A stretch of 64,000 nucleotides of DNA from Chiridota heheva (taxonomy: Eukaryota; Echinodermata; Holothuroidea; Apodida; Chiridotidae): assembly GCA_020152595.1 (NCBI GenBank), contig JAIGNY010001444.1, positions 77,501-141,500 of the forward strand. Direction: 5' to 3'. Both the position numbers and the translations under genes were made by a program. How positions within the stretch are numbered: position 1 is the stretch's first letter; each line of letters begins with the position of its first letter. The notes under the pieces are model-generated. The model was not told the DNA's origin. It made no database searches and saw only the letters and a program-made list of their open reading frames with translations. Shown one piece after another: positions 46,416-58,765 of the stretch.

Positions 46416-46754
46416 ACTGTTTGAAGTTCTAAGTTTTTGGATTAATAACAAACTTTCCCTCTATGGTCACACACTGATATTACTGTAAATTAATATCATA
46501 TCGCTTTATGAGCAATACCTATACTGAGGGGGTTTGAGATGTCTAACCCCTGCATTCATATACCTATGTAGAGTGCATATACATACAGAGTTAGAGTGCA
46601 GTACTGTATGTCCAGAATTAAATATTTACTGCCTGTGGAACATAATTAAGGGTAATATTTATTGAAATATCGATGACTTAATCAACTTTTAACATTATTG
46701 ACTGTCTGCAACTTTGATATTATTACAAATTACAGGCTTTTTGTGGCTGTATTG

Positions 46755-47091
46755 TCATGACTTGTGCTTCTCCTCAAAAAATTGTTCCAGCAAATCATAG
46801 CCACAAACTTACTGTAGCAAATAATGAGACTACTTATCCTAATTAAAATAACCACTCAACCACACAATAAGGACTTCATCAAGTGCTAATTTGATACTCA
46901 ACACCAACTTCCACAGCAACCAGGACCAAATGGAAAACTAGTACAATGGAGCTATTGATAAGGGAAATTTGATGCTGATTGCTTGTGGTTTTTAGAATAA
47001 AGAAAATTAAAGAGGAAAATTCTGACCCAACCTGCTTATATATCAGATTGGGTCTGACTGTTTGGAACTTTTAGGAGCACAACAACTTATG
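46755..47091 (+). repeat. Dispersed hairpin-bearing repeat, copy c
   Basis: The third and most diverged copy. It has about 70 bp more than copies a and b (near 46920-46990). Hairpin GACCCAACCTG (47024-47034) with CAGATTGGGTC (47044-47054): one G-C pair of copy b is an A-T pair here, and one mismatch. Confidence 0.82.
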
Positions 47092-48214
47092 GTAAAGAAA
47101 GGTGCATGTTTGGTAGTCATGTTAACTCCATTATTAGTTCATGTATAGAACAATACCGGTGAAAAATATATCGATATATCAATATGACCCTTGATCACTC
47201 AATATCAAAAAGTAAAATTGATATATCGCCCAAGCTTATTCAGTGATGCTCTGTAGCCAACATTCATGTCATTGTTTGCTTGCATCTTTATAGGCACAAG
47301 CATCATCAGTTTCATGTACTGATGCAATATATTTCACAATCGTCAGTGTTTATTAGCATTTGTACACACACAAACAAGCTCATTAAGTGATAAACTGAAC
47401 CTAAAATATACACCAAAGGTTTTCCCAAGAGAATGATTTTTAGGTTTAGTTCATTACTGAATAAGCCTGCAGGATGTTTTTACTCTATTTAAGTCAAATT
47501 TTCAAAGCAAAATTGTCTTCCACGGTATCGTAATTTCTCATGGATCATGTTCTTCAAGACAGGTTCTACATCAATGAGAATTCATTTAACTGCCACGTAA
47601 TTTAGTTATTTCCACATAACGCTCCAAGGTAGAAAATGTTTTTGTTTTGTTTGTCTGACTGCACATAAGGTTCAGTGCAAAACATCAGAATAATTGTTCA
47701 TTAAAACACTTTTGCTCCAAGGTTATGTAACTTCATTTTCATTAAGAAAAGAATTTGTGAAAGTTAGTTTTGGCACAAAAAACAATTCATGCAGTTGCAG
47801 TGCATCGGTGCATTGGAATTGATTGAAGATAATAAGTAGTAACTGTATTTGATATAATATACAATACCATCAGTATATCTTGTTTTGTCAGAAACAGTAA
47901 TCAGTTCTTGATTGTCATAAATCCCAGGGTGTTATATTCTTGTTTGTGTTGCTACAATATTTTAATGTGACTGCTATTCTTTTGAAGTACATGAAAGGCT
48001 TGAAGCTGTAAATTATCTCGATGCTATGCAAATAGTGTTATATTTCATATTATTTCATAAAGGATGGCTCAGTTTAGCACTTGATTAATTTCATAAAGAT
48101 AATTAAAAAAGTATATCAAGCTTGTTAAAGGGAATTGTACATTTACATAGAGTGGATCTTTCACCTCATGTTGAAAATGATGGAAGTAGTTGTAAATTAT
48201 GGAATACATATGAA
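47092..48214. other. No gene; one diverged 76-bp satellite unit
   Basis: 47235-47310 matches the satellite of 38 kb ('gatgctctgtagccaac', 'gcttgcatctttataggcac'). The remainder is AT-rich. Confidence 0.5.
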
Positions 48215-49135
48215 AGCTAAGCCTCTCCTATGCTACAAGGACCCTTGCAAATATCCATAATCCCATCTACAACCTCTTCAGATACTCCCAACTTCTCCAT
48301 CTTCTTTGACAGGTGTAAAATCCTGCCCCTTCCTTTCAGCATATGCATCAAGCCTGACCTTCACCAACTTGATATCAACCCCTCTACTCTCACCATCTTC
48401 TCATGGCCTTCTTTTTCCTTTTGGGCCACTCATACTCATATTCCATCTATCTATCTAGGTCTCTCCAGTTACAAGGCCCAAACACACCAAAAATTATCCA
48501 TCAATCTGCACAACCAAATCAACTGCCACCTCTCCAACTATATCTCCATTTACACAGATGGTTCTAAGGAAGATGACAAGACGAAATCTGCTGCGGTTTA
48601 TCCATGACCTCCCCCTCAGAAGCAGACTGCCCGACAACTTTTCCATCTTTTCAGTTGAGGCCAAGGCCATTATACGCCCTCAATTTCATTGGGTACTCTC
48701 CTCTCAACCGCTTTGCCATTTTTTCGGACTCTAAATCTGTCCTTACTTCCTTACATAACCTTAAATGGGAAAACCTCACCTATTACCCACCTCATCCTTC
48801 TTAAACTCCGCCCCCCACCTCCCACATTGGAACATCCACACGGAAAACAAATTCCACAACATTCAGCCTTCCATTCCCACAAAATCTCTTGTAAGATCAA
48901 GTCTACATCACTCACCTCAGAATAAGTCACACCCACCTCGGGCATTCACACCTTACTGACTCCCCAGACCACCTCTTTGCAATAACTGTCACGAGCCCCT
49001 TACAGTCAAACACAACTTCATTGACTGTCCTCTCTTTACCAACCCCAAGAGCTTTCCTCAATCCCTTCAACTCCATTGCTGAGCTCTTCCGCAAAAACTC
49101 GCCAGATAAAATCATCTCCTCCTACACCATACCTG
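48215..49135 (+). mobile_element. LINE family A-like copy 7, diverged, no 3' tail
   Basis: It spans the RT/RNase H linker to the last coding segment. NYISIYTDGSKEDD (48540) keeps the first RNase H Asp; FSDSKSVLTS follows in another frame, and 'atcatctcctcctacaccat' near 49110 is the end of coding homology. The SHVGIPG motif region is deleted (about 48800-48830). The 3' UTR and tail are missing. More diverged from copies 1, 2, 6 and 8 than they are from each other. Confidence 0.78.
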
Positions 49136-49857
49136 CTGCTATAAGTATATCTAACCTATCTTGTCCTGACGTGCTCCAGACTTTTACCTACCTACCTACC
49201 CACTGCACTCTACCCAACTCATCTCTGTCAGAAAATAGTGTGTATATATGCAAAGAATACATTTGGCTGTGATGTAACTTCCAAAGCCATTTCATCAGAC
49301 CTCATTTTAAGCTTTTAATGTTAGTATTTCCATCATGGAATAATATTGTTGAATACTTTTTACTCCAATTTGGTTCCCTTTTTGTCCTCCATCATATCAT
49401 ATAAGAACATATTTGCCCACAAAATTGTGTAATTCTTATCAGATCAGTCTTTTAAAGGTCGAAAAAACAGAGTATTGGTGACTGAAGTTTAAAGATTATT
49501 TGATGTATGATTATATGCAAGATTTATTTGTGAGGTATGAAGCGAAAACAGTCAAGTCTTTTATCTACTTATTCATATATTTTCCTAAATTAAATCATTA
49601 AATATAACATAACAAGATGATGGGCTAAGAGAGGTTAGTTACCCCATAAAAAGCCCAAACTAACACCACCACCACAAATACAAAATCAAAGATGCCCAAA
49701 GTTAGTAAAGAACTCATCAATGTTGACTTCGAAATTGTGAACAGAATTGGAGCTAACTATACCCACTCAGGCAAACCATTCCACTCATTAACAACTTTTT
49801 GCGAAAAGCTAAGGTGCCAAATATCTATTCGTGAGAACTCTTTGGTCAACTTCAACT
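49136..49857. other. No gene recognised
   Basis: Non-coding; a 72-residue open frame at 49692-49910 overlaps the start of the next LINE copy and has no domain of its own. Confidence 0.4.
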
Positions 49858-51071
49858 GCTCAATGGTAATCGCATCCCTAAAGTTGAACACACAAAGTTC
49901 CTGGGTCTAACTCTAGACCCCAAGCTCACCTACAAGCAACACATCACCAACCTGAAACTAAAATGCAACAGCTCCCTCAACTCCTCCGACTCCTCTCCAA
50001 CACCACTTGGGGAGCGAATTGCTATGCTCTCCTCAAACTTTTCAGGCTCACCATTCGTGCCAAGCTTGACTATGGCAATATTGTCGACTGTGTCGCTCAC
50101 AACTCATATCTCAACCACATCAACACCATCCAAAATGAAGCCCTCAGGCTTTGTCTAGGTGCCTACAGGACATCCCCAATCACCAGCCTTCATGTTGAAG
50201 CCAACGAACCCCCCTTCCTGCTAAGGTGTAGAAAGCTTAGTTTCTCCTATGCTTTTAGAGTCCTCACCAACACCCAAAAGCCTGTTTACAACCTCATTAG
50301 GTACCCCAATTTCTCCACCCTCTTTGATAGGACTAAAACCCTATCCCCTCCCTTCAGCTTATGCATTAAATCAGACCTCTTCCATCTCGGAATTAACCCC
50401 GCCACTCTCGGCACCTACTCCTGGCCCACTTTTCCTCCTTGGGCCACCTCCCTCACTTCTGTCCACCAAGACCTCTCCACTCATCACAAAACTTAAACCC
50501 ACTTGAACCTCTTCATCAATCTCCATGTGCACAGCCAAATCAAAGACCAACTCTCAAATTACACCTCCATCTATACTGATGGCTCCAAGGAAGGCAACAA
50601 GACAGCCGCTGCTACCATCATTCAAGATGCATCACCCTCAGTGGCAGACTTCCTGACTACTCATCCATCTTTTCAGCCGAGGCTAAGGCCATTCTCCTTG
50701 CCCTCAACTTTATTGAGTACTCTCCACTCAGCCACTTTGCCATTTTCTCTGACTCAAAGGCTGTTCTTACTTCTTTTCTCAATCTTAAATGGGATAACCT
50801 CAAATGCCACCTCCTCCTCCAGAAACTCCTTTCCCCCACCCTCTGCAGAAAAAGTGTTCTTTTCTTCTGGATACCCAGCCATGTTGGCATCCCTGGCAAT
50901 GACAGGGCTGATGCAGCCGCTAAGCTTGCCCTCAACCTCCTCCCTAACCCCTTTTCCCAAAACCCTCTCTGACATCAAACTGCTTATCGCTTCTCTTGTT
51001 CATGACCGCTGGCAAACCTCATGGAACTCCCAAATTGATAACAAACTCCATGTCATCCAGCCCACAATTCA
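49858..51071 (+). mobile_element. LINE family A, copy 8: RT thumb to RNase H
   Basis: It begins in the RT thumb: IPKVEHTKFLGLTLDPKLTY, KLDYGNIVDCVAHNSYLNHI, NTIQNEALRLCLGAYRTSPI, HVEANEPPFLLRCRKLSF. The RT/RNase H linker follows, then RNase H (YTDGSKEG at 50574, SAEAKAIL, FSDSKAVLTS, PSHVGIPGNDRADAAA). One frameshift lies near 50630. It stops at 51071 before the zinc knuckle, so the 3' UTR is lost. It gives the longest view of this family's ORF2 in the window. Confidence 0.88.
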
Positions 51072-52030
51072 TCATTATTTGCATAACAATGAAAATATTT
51101 GTATCTATGATATCACTATAAAGTGGGTGTGGGGATTTTGTTTACACAAATGATCATATATGTGAAGAGCATTGTCTACACTGAATGCATATTAATTAGG
51201 TTATTTGCATAACAATTTTTCCCTCAAATTTTTCAGCTGGTAAATTATAATTACCCTTAACTAGATTCTTTTCAAGTACTTTTCTGCCGTATCCAATAGT
51301 TTTAATCCCCAAATCACAGGGAAAAATATGAAAGAATACATAAATACTGAGGATATCAGGATGTGATGTCACAACTATATAGCAGTCAGATTTCAGTCAT
51401 TTCTAAACAAATGAGACAAAACTTTTGTCTTAAATATCTCCTTGGATTAATATTTTGGAATGCTTCCTTCTTCACCATTTATTTGTTTCTTTCTTAGTCC
51501 TCTTTCATACAAAGTGAATTAACTTGACCACTGAACTAATCCTTTAAGATGAATAGAGAGGGTAGTTAGGTAAGTAAATGATTAAAGAAATAACAAATAA
51601 TTGCATTATGCTACAAGGATACATTGTTCATATTTTAATATTTCATTGACATGGGCAAGTCATGGGTCTCTCCTTTCTTTGTGACTCAATGGATATAATG
51701 AAAAAAAGGGGTTTCATTTATAAAGATTTCTTTCATGTTTTGTAAGTTACTGGCTACTACTTCACCCAAAATGTCTGATACAACTCGAAGATATTTTGAG
51801 GCTTGCAATAAAATGTGAAAATCTAAAAAAAGGGGAAAAGTAAGTGCATCCTTCAAAAGCTCATTTATTTTGAAATAACTTTCCCTACTAGTCCCATTAC
51901 CGGCATATACGTCCATCAACAAGCCCATTGTCTATGCTAGCTTTGAATAGTCGAGCATACTGTGTTTCCAACAGTTCTTGTTGGTGGTGCTTCTTCTTTT
52001 ACCTGCAGAGCGGGTTACTCTTCTATATCT
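51072..52030. other. No gene recognised
   Basis: AT-rich intronic DNA. Confidence 0.4.
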
Positions 52031-52059
52031 TTACATACATATTAAACATATATAAAGTA

Positions 52060-52315
52060 AAGAAGTAAGTCACGGAGAGAGAATTGATTCTATTACTACA
52101 AAGATATACATCTTAAGTATAGAACAAGTCATAAAGAGCATGAATTGATTCTATTTCTACAAAGTTATACATATAAAGTATAGAACAAGTCAGGAAGAGG
52201 GTGGATTTATTCTATTACTACAAAGATATACATGTAAAGTATAGAACAAATCATGAAGAGCGTGAATTGATTCTATTACTACAAAGATATACACATGAAT
52301 CAGGAAAAGCGTGAT
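52060..52315. repeat. 65-bp tandem repeat, four copies
   Basis: 'gaattgattctattactaca', 'aagatatacat.taaagtata' and 'gaacaagtca.gaagag' recur four times. Confidence 0.8.
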
Positions 52316-52379
52316 TTTGCTGATTAACTATTAAGGGTTAAATAATCTGGTATTAAGGTTAGTGTTGTATCTAGTACCT

Positions 52380-53180
52380 GTGTCGGAGCTGTACTGGCCA
52401 TCCCTTCATACATTAACGTTAGTTAACTTTACTGGTACATAATTACACAGTAATACAGAGCCGTACCGGGGCCGTGTTGGAGCTGTGCCTGAGCCATGCT
52501 GGATCTGTACTGGGTATAGCATCTTAACATTACTTTATATACATCCATTTGTAGCCTTGTCAGATCCGTGTTGGACCCGCACTGGAGCTTTCGGAGCTGT
52601 GTTGGACCCATACTGGGCATAGTATCTTAACGTTAACAAGGATACTTAACGGTATATAATTATATATACATCTTTTTAGTTCCGTGTTGGAGCCGTGTCA
52701 GAGTCATACTGGAGCCGTATTTGACCTATACTGGGTATAACATCTTAACGTAAACAAGTATAGTTAACTGCACAGTAATATATCACTTACATTACATATA
52801 TTCTACCCGTGTCACAGCCATACCGGGCCATGTTGGACCCATACTGGGTATAACATTTTAAAGTTAACAAGGATAATTAACAGCAAAACATTATATACAT
52901 CTTTTTAGTTCCGTGTAGGACCCGTGTCGGAGTCGTACTGGGGCCGTATTGGACCCATACTGGGTATAACATCTTAACGTAAACAAGTGTAGTTAATTAC
53001 ACAGTAATGTATCACTTACATTACATTTGTTCTACCCGTATCACAGTCATACCGGGCTGTGTTGGACCCATACTGGGTGTAACATTTTAAAGTTAACAAG
53101 GATACTTAACTACACAGCGATTTATAACTTACATTACATATATTTCTGCCCATGCCAGACCCGTGTCAGAGCTGTACCAG
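52380..53180. repeat. Higher-order array of CCGTGTTGGA / CCCATACTGGGTATAAC units
   Basis: Sub-units 'ccgtgttggagccgtgtcag' and 'cccatactgggtataacatc' plus 'ttaacgtaaacaagtatagtta' alternate; the largest period, about 229 bp, runs from 52681 to 52910. CCCATACTGGG is itself a short inverted repeat. Confidence 0.8.
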
Positions 53181-53494
53181 GCCATTATAAACTTGAGTTT
53201 AGATTGTTTAAACTATTTCAAGCCACACAAAAACGACATAAATGTAGACAGTACAGTATATTCTCCTTAGACATGCTGCCATTATACAAAATGAGTCAGT
53301 GCCTATTCTCTCAGAATGTTTTTCGTGCAGGCGCTGCTCAGCAGAGCAGGAATGAAATTTCAGGCCCTAGGGGTCTGGGCTACGGAAGGCATAGCGGATG
53401 TCCTCCAAAAAAGTCCTGAAGAGCTCTTTGAGGGAATCACTCCAATATTGGAAGGCCTTGCAGGCCATGGGTGGGGGAAGCTACTGATGTGGGA

Positions 53495-53878
53495 CATAAG
53501 GTAGGATGCCATGGGGGACATAGGCAGGGATGCCATGTGGGACATAGGAAGGGTTGGATATAATGTGGGACATAGAATGGGGTACCATGTTGGACATAGG
53601 TCATTAGGGTGGGATGCCATGTGGGACATAGGGTGGGATGCCATGTAAGATATTTGGTGGAATGCCATGTAGAACATAGTGGAATGCCGTGTGGAGCATG
53701 GGATGGAATGTCATGTACATTGGGTGAGATGCCATGTGTGACATGGGATGCCATGTGGGGCATAGGATACCATGTGGGACATAGTGTGGGATGCCATTTT
53801 CATAATTAGGCGGGTCATATGATAAGTGTATCAATTTGCATGGGCATGCGAACCATTATGGTATTTACCGTTCTAGTT
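53495..53878. repeat. 24-bp minisatellite cluster 1 and its terminal sequence
   Basis: Diverged units of 'gatgccatgtgggacatagg' type, then 53793-53878, which is shared with 62225-62312: 'gatgccatttt.ataatt', 'tcatatgata', 'caatttgcatgggcatg', 'ggtatttaccgttctag'. The Met/His/Pro-rich frames of this region are repeat artefacts. Confidence 0.8.
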
Positions 53879-54377
53879 TTTTAATAAATTTGTTCTCTCA
53901 ACTTTTTGCTCCGACCGTCTTTATACCACTATATGCTCGCTATATACCATAGTACTTATATTAATAGCATTAGCACTATTAGGTCTATTTCTTGCCCCAC
54001 AAATTACAAATGTATCAATGTTTCCCAGTGCCTTTGCCTCTGGACCCCCTGAACCCTACATCATTTTGATTCAGGCAACACCCTGCACTGCATGCTCGGG
54101 CTAAAAGCCAGAGGCTCCAGCAATTGTGTAATCAAATAAATTTCAGCTATTTTATTTACTCCAGGCATGTGCCTGGTAATGGTTAATACAAAGTTTATGA
54201 TGTGCCTGGTAATGGTTAATACAAAGTTTATGATAGTGTTTGAAGTTGTTGTTTTCTCTAATTGGCGGCATGCAATTAATCTATGAAATGTGTAGTATAT
54301 TCCAGCTTTATAGTGAGCCAGGGTATCATGCAAGTTTTGCCATCTCTGGCAAATGATTTCAAGCAGACTAGTCTGGA
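53879..54377. other. No gene; short direct duplication
   Basis: 'tgtgcctggtaatggttaat' plus 'acaaagtttatgat' occurs twice in tandem at 54168-54235. Nothing else. Confidence 0.5.
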
Positions 54378-55062
54378 TACAACCTCATTAGGTACCCCAA
54401 TTTCTCCACCCTCTTTGGTATGACTAAAACCCTTGCCCCTCCCTTCAGTGTATGCATCAAACGTGACCTCTACTATCTCTGCATTGACCCCACCACTTTT
54501 GGCACTTTCTCCTGGTCTACTTTTCCTCCCTGGGACCCCCTCCCTTCTATCCACCTAGGCCTATTCACTCATCACAAAACCCACCATCCACAATCTCTCC
54601 AGTATTGACAACGTCCACATTACTGGCCTTAGAATAGGTCACATGCACCTCACTCACTCCCACCTCCGTACTGGCTACCCCCACCAGAGGGCAAAAACTG
54701 CCATTGCCCCCTCACAGTCCACCACATCCTCCTTGCCTGCCCCCTGTACAACCTTCCCAGAGCTTCCCTTACCCCTCACAACTCCATAGCTGAGGTCTTC
54801 CAGAAATACCCTCTGGATAAAATGATCTCCTCCCTTCATCATGCCTCCCTCTACAACCATATTTAGTCCTCCTCTCGCACCCCCTACCTACTTTTGCCTT
54901 TTTTAGCACTTCCTCTTTCGATCCCAGCTTCCTGGCTATTAGTTGCCGTACTTCTCTCAGACTCCTCTTATTTTATTTTATTCCTACCTCTGGAATGATT
55001 TAACCTCTCAGGCACAATTTTACCCTTGCTGTTGTGGTGCCATTAAGCCTTCATCAAACAAA
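54378..55062 (+). mobile_element. LINE family A, copy 9, RNase H deleted
   Basis: The linker (IRYPNFSTLF, CIKRDLYYLCIDPTTFGTFS) is joined at about 54585 directly to the post-RNase H segment (HNLSSIDNVHITGLRIGHMH). The complete RNase H domain is gone. The zinc-knuckle remnant, 3' UTR, stem-loop (with weakened inner pairing) and a short CAAACAAA tail follow. It ends 142 bp before the ANKRD27 exon. Confidence 0.85.
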
Positions 55063-55204
55063 TTGGTTACTTTATGGTTTTTAAAGTTTTAATAATGTAA
55101 TTTCTAGATAAATGCCTGGTTCAAGTTTCTACAATGTCAAAAGGATTGTAGAATTATATCAGCTGGTGTGATTTACATAAATTGTTCTCTTTCCTGTGTT
55201 GTAG

Positions 55205-55378
55205 GTGGAGAAACTCTTACGATCTGTTGCTGATGGAGACTTATTGATGGTCAGGCATCAGCTGGGATGGTCAAGCGATGATGATGAGGAGGAAGGAGAA
55301 GAGATGGAGACCTGGTCATCTAATGCGCAGCTCTGTCATCCTTTGTGTCAGTGCAATAAATGTGGAGCTCTTCAGAAG
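55205..55378 (+). CDS. ANKRD27: ANKRD27 (VARP) internal exon with zinc-fingernail motif
   Basis: The exon is 174 bp (58 codons), phase 0 at both ends, between a TTGTAG acceptor and an AAG|GTACTC donor. It starts VEKLLRSVADGDLLMVRHQL, an ankyrin-like helix nearly identical to the human VARP segment after its Ser-rich linker. A Glu/Asp-rich loop follows, then CHPLCQCNKC at residues 45-54. That four-cysteine CxxxCxCxxC cluster is the family's zinc fingernail, which binds the VPS29 subunit of retromer and ties VARP to endosome-to-surface recycling. All four cysteines and the HPL are present, so retromer binding is probably kept. The product acts on the cytosolic face of endosomes. The reading frame stays open into the intron, where tandem repeats encode a meaningless extension, so the coding end is set by the donor. 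Introns of 18.5 kb and 8.6 kb flank it. Confidence 0.9.
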
Positions 55379-55462
55379 GTACTCCATTACATCATGAACT
55401 GTTTGTATTTTTTATTTTATCTTGGGAGACTATTATTTGCAATAGAGAGATGGCACTGTTTC

Positions 55463-55575
55463 CCCATGGAGAGCTATGCATCCCATGGAGAGCTATGCAT
55501 CCCATGGAGAGCTATGCATCCCATGGAGAGCTATGCATCCCATGGAGAGCCATGCACCCATAGAGAGCTATGTTT
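55463..55575. repeat. 19-bp tandem repeat just inside the intron
   Basis: CATGGAGAGCTATGCATCC is repeated five times (starts 55465, 55484, 55503, 55522, 55541), with partial units after. It starts about 85 bp after the exon donor. Confidence 0.9.
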
Positions 55576-55829
55576 CCTGGTGAATAGTGTGTACCTTCCC
55601 ATGAAAAAAACAGTCTTTCCATGGAGAAACCATGTGCTTATTAGTGGAAAGCACATTTGTGTTTCGACCGTACATTTCTATTGGTTTAATGAAACTACTA
55701 AGATATCATGCTCCATGTTGGGAAATTCTACTGCAAATAGATTTGTGTTTAAAATGTCTTGTGCAGAATTAATACTTCATAAGAGAGTCTTAATTCATAG
55801 AAAACCTGGTTCATATTTCAGAGATCGTA

Positions 55830-56350
55830 TATGAAATGCATAGAAAATCTGGTTGATATCTCACGTGACTTAATGCATAGAAAACCTGATTAATATCCTT
55901 TGTGACTAAATGCATAGAAACCTGGTCGATATCCTGTGACTAAATGCATAGAAAACCTGGTTGATATCCCATGTTACTAAATGCATAGAAAACCTGGTTG
56001 ATATCCCATGTGAATAAATGCATAGAAGAGCTGCTTGATATTCCACTTAAATAATTGCATAGAAAACCTGGCTTATATCCCACATTACTAAATGCATACA
56101 AAACTTGGTCAATATTCCATGTGGCTAAATGCATAGAAACCCTGCTTGATATCCCATGTGATGAAATGCATAAAAAACCTGGTTGATATCCCACATTGCT
56201 AAATGCATAGAAAACCTGGCTTATATCCCATAATACTAAATGCATAGAAAGCCTGATTGATATCCCACATTACTAAATGCATAGAAAACCTGGCTTGTAT
56301 CCCATGTTACTAGATGCATAGAAAACCTGGTTGATATCCCATGTGACTTA
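55830..56350. repeat. 37-bp tandem repeat, about 14 copies
   Basis: 'aaatgcatagaaaacctgg' followed by 'ttgatatcccatgtgact' repeats with modest divergence. Confidence 0.9.
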
Positions 56351-56784
56351 CCTTACCCCTCTCCTCTCCTGACTATGGAGATTGAGGCTTTGTGAAGTAG
56401 CTTCTTTCATTTCTTCCTGTCTCTTGCAAATTCTGCCGCCTCCCTCCAACTATTCCACCCGAACTCCCTCCTCTCTTTTTCAACTGATATTATTATGATG
56501 TGTTGAGAGCAACATGATTTCTTATCTGTTCTCTCAAACTTTCTATTCTGGTTATACTCTACCACACACATTTTTACCTAAACTTTTGCACCTTTTTCAT
56601 TTTCCGGGATTTTCCTTTTGTGGATGGGTGACTGCTTTCATTCCTTTCAATTTTTTCCCTCTTGTTATGATCAAGCCTACACGCTCTTTTCAGTACTTGT
56701 ACAGTGGTTCTCGTATGGTAGCTCAGTGACTTTTTTTTTTTTTTTTAGTTGCCTCAGGGTCTCCCGGCCCTTGGTATCTTTTTT

Positions 56785-58215
56785 CCAACATGACTAAATG
56801 CTTCTGCCTTGACCTTGACTCTCTCTTCCCTTCCTGTAATCCACCTGCTTCCTCTATTGACCATTCCTCAGCCCCAGTCCCAAACATTTTAATCATTCAG
56901 GCCGCCAACAAACAAGACTGTTTTAAAAAGAGTTTCCCCCCTTCCTTATTCACAAGGTGCTCCACGGCCTTGTCGGTACCCTCCCTATGGTTTCTACCCT
57001 CAGGTCCCGTGATCTCTTGGTGCACTGCACATGGGACACCCAAGCCAACACCCTCCTTACCAACAAAACCCTAGTCAATGCTGGTATCGACATAACAGTC
57101 ACTCCCACCATTTCCTGAACTCCAGCAAAGGTGTCGTCAGAACCAGGGTCCTTGCCTACTTGACCAATGAAGACATCGTTGAGAAACTTGGCAGCCAACA
57201 CATCACTGAGGCCCGTCGTCTCATCCTCAAGAGAGACGGTGCTGAAACACCCACCAAAACAATCTTCCTGACTTTACTGGTTCTTGAGACCAACAGTATC
57301 TTCTCCCCTCACCAAAGCGGCTTCCAGAAACATCGCAGTACCTTGGACCACTAAATCACACTCAACACAGCTATCCGGAAATCCTTTGCAAAAAAAGAAC
57401 ACCTCATTGCCATCTTTTTAGACCTTGAGAAAGCTTCCGACACTACTTGGAAATATGGCATTACCTGCAAGCTTCACACCATCTGCCTCAGAGGCCACCT
57501 TCCCATCTTTATTCAAAACTTTCTCTCTCAGGCAGTTCCTAGTTTGCATTGGCCACACCCTCTCCATCCCCTACCCCCAAGAAAAGAGCTTCCCCCAAGG
57601 CAGCATCCTCTCCCCTACTTTCTTCAATCTGAGCATTAACAACATCGTAGACAAGCTTGGCCACAACATCAAATGTGCCTCTACTCCTCCCCTAGCTTTT
57701 CTCTAATCGAAAATAGGCTCAAACTTAGCCTTAACCGGCTGCAAGACTGGTGCAATAATAATGGTTTTAAATTCTCCAAAGACAAGACAGTCTGCATGCA
57801 CTTCTGTCATTTCAACAATCTCCACCCTAACCTGAACCTCATGCTCAACAGTAATTGCATCCCTAAAGTTGAGCACACTAAGTTCCTGGGTCTAACCCCT
57901 AGACCCCAAGCTCTCCTACAAGCAACACATCACCAACCTGAAACAGAAATGTAACAGCTCCCTCACCTTTCTCTGCCTCCTCTCCAACACCACTTCGGGT
58001 GCGGACCCCCACACTGTCCTCTTAATCTTCAAGCTCACCATTCGTGCCAAGCTCAATTATGACAATATTGTCTGCTCACAACTCTTACCTCAACCACATC
58101 AACACCATCCAAATGAAGGAGCTCCCCCATTACCAGCCTTCACATTAAAGCCAGCAAACCCCCCTTTTCTGTTAAGGTGTAGAAAGCTTAGCCTTTCCTA
58201 CGCTTTTAAAGCCTT
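56785..58215 (+). mobile_element. LINE family A, copy 10: ORF1 fused to RT by deletion
   Basis: 56790-57275 is the ORF1 (Gag) relic: a VPNILIIQAAN stretch, then in other frames SPFLIHKVLHGLVG, LRSRDLLVHCTWDTQANTLL, NSSKGVVRTRVLAYLTNEDI and TPTKTIFLTF, a Gag pattern of I/Jockey-group LINEs. At about 57290 it passes directly into RT: FSPHQSGFQKHRSTLDH, LIAIFLDLEKASDTTW (motif A with Asp), PQGSILSPTFFNLSINNI (motif B), RLKLSLNRLQDWCNNNGFKF, KVEHTKFLGL. Endonuclease, RT fingers and Gag zinc knuckles are missing; the YxDD segment near 57690 is deleted. It ends at 58215 within the linker. Confidence 0.85.
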
Positions 58216-58549
58216 ACTCTGGGGCCCACGACTATGCGAATTTTGCACAATAATCATTCTCTCCTTGGCAAATGCCCAATTCATCTCCATCTTCTTGTCT
58301 TACTAATTGTTATTGTCTGTGTTCTTTCATATAATTCATTTCTACTGATCTTTATTGGCCATCTTATTTTCATGATTTTTTTCAGGCAGTTTCTTTGAAA
58401 TATGTCCAGTTTATTTTTGTCTGATCTGGTGTACTTCCAAGTTTATGAACTATAAAGTAGTATTGGTGTGAAAAAAGTGTTTTTTCTTTTATATATATGT
58501 TTGAATCCCATAATTGACTAAGTTGTTGTCTGTGCTAAGGAGGTTCACC
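58216..58549. other. No gene recognised
   Basis: Short AT-rich spacer between two LINE relics. Confidence 0.4.
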
Positions 58550-58765
58550 TTAGTATTTTATCTTAGGTGCCTCCATCCTCAGGCAATGTTCTAGCTCGTT
58601 ATCTGATACAGTTACTGCTCTTCCGCTGTTATTGTTCATCCTCATTGTCTTTGTCTTCGTTTCATTCATTTTTAGCCCAGCATATGTTCCAATTTCATTA
58701 AGTTGAGATGTTTCTTCTGTACATTTTCCCCTTGGGTTTGAAATTAAAGCAATAATTATCAGCAT
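58550..58765 (-). pseudogene. RTE-like LINE RT relic
   Basis: Minus-strand peptide with IALISNPRGKCTEETSQLNE, GTYAGLKMNETKTKTMRMNN and VTVSDNELE, the segment after the YxDD box in a common RTE-like RT (ALLS..., L...GL.IN..KT..M..N, V.G..LE). The catalytic Asp pair itself reads Ile-Ile. Only about 70 residues remain. Confidence 0.65.

Noticed and set aside
55205..55834. 209-residue continuous frame from the ANKRD27 exon
   Set aside because: Only the first 58 codons match VARP; the rest runs through a GT donor into tandem repeats.
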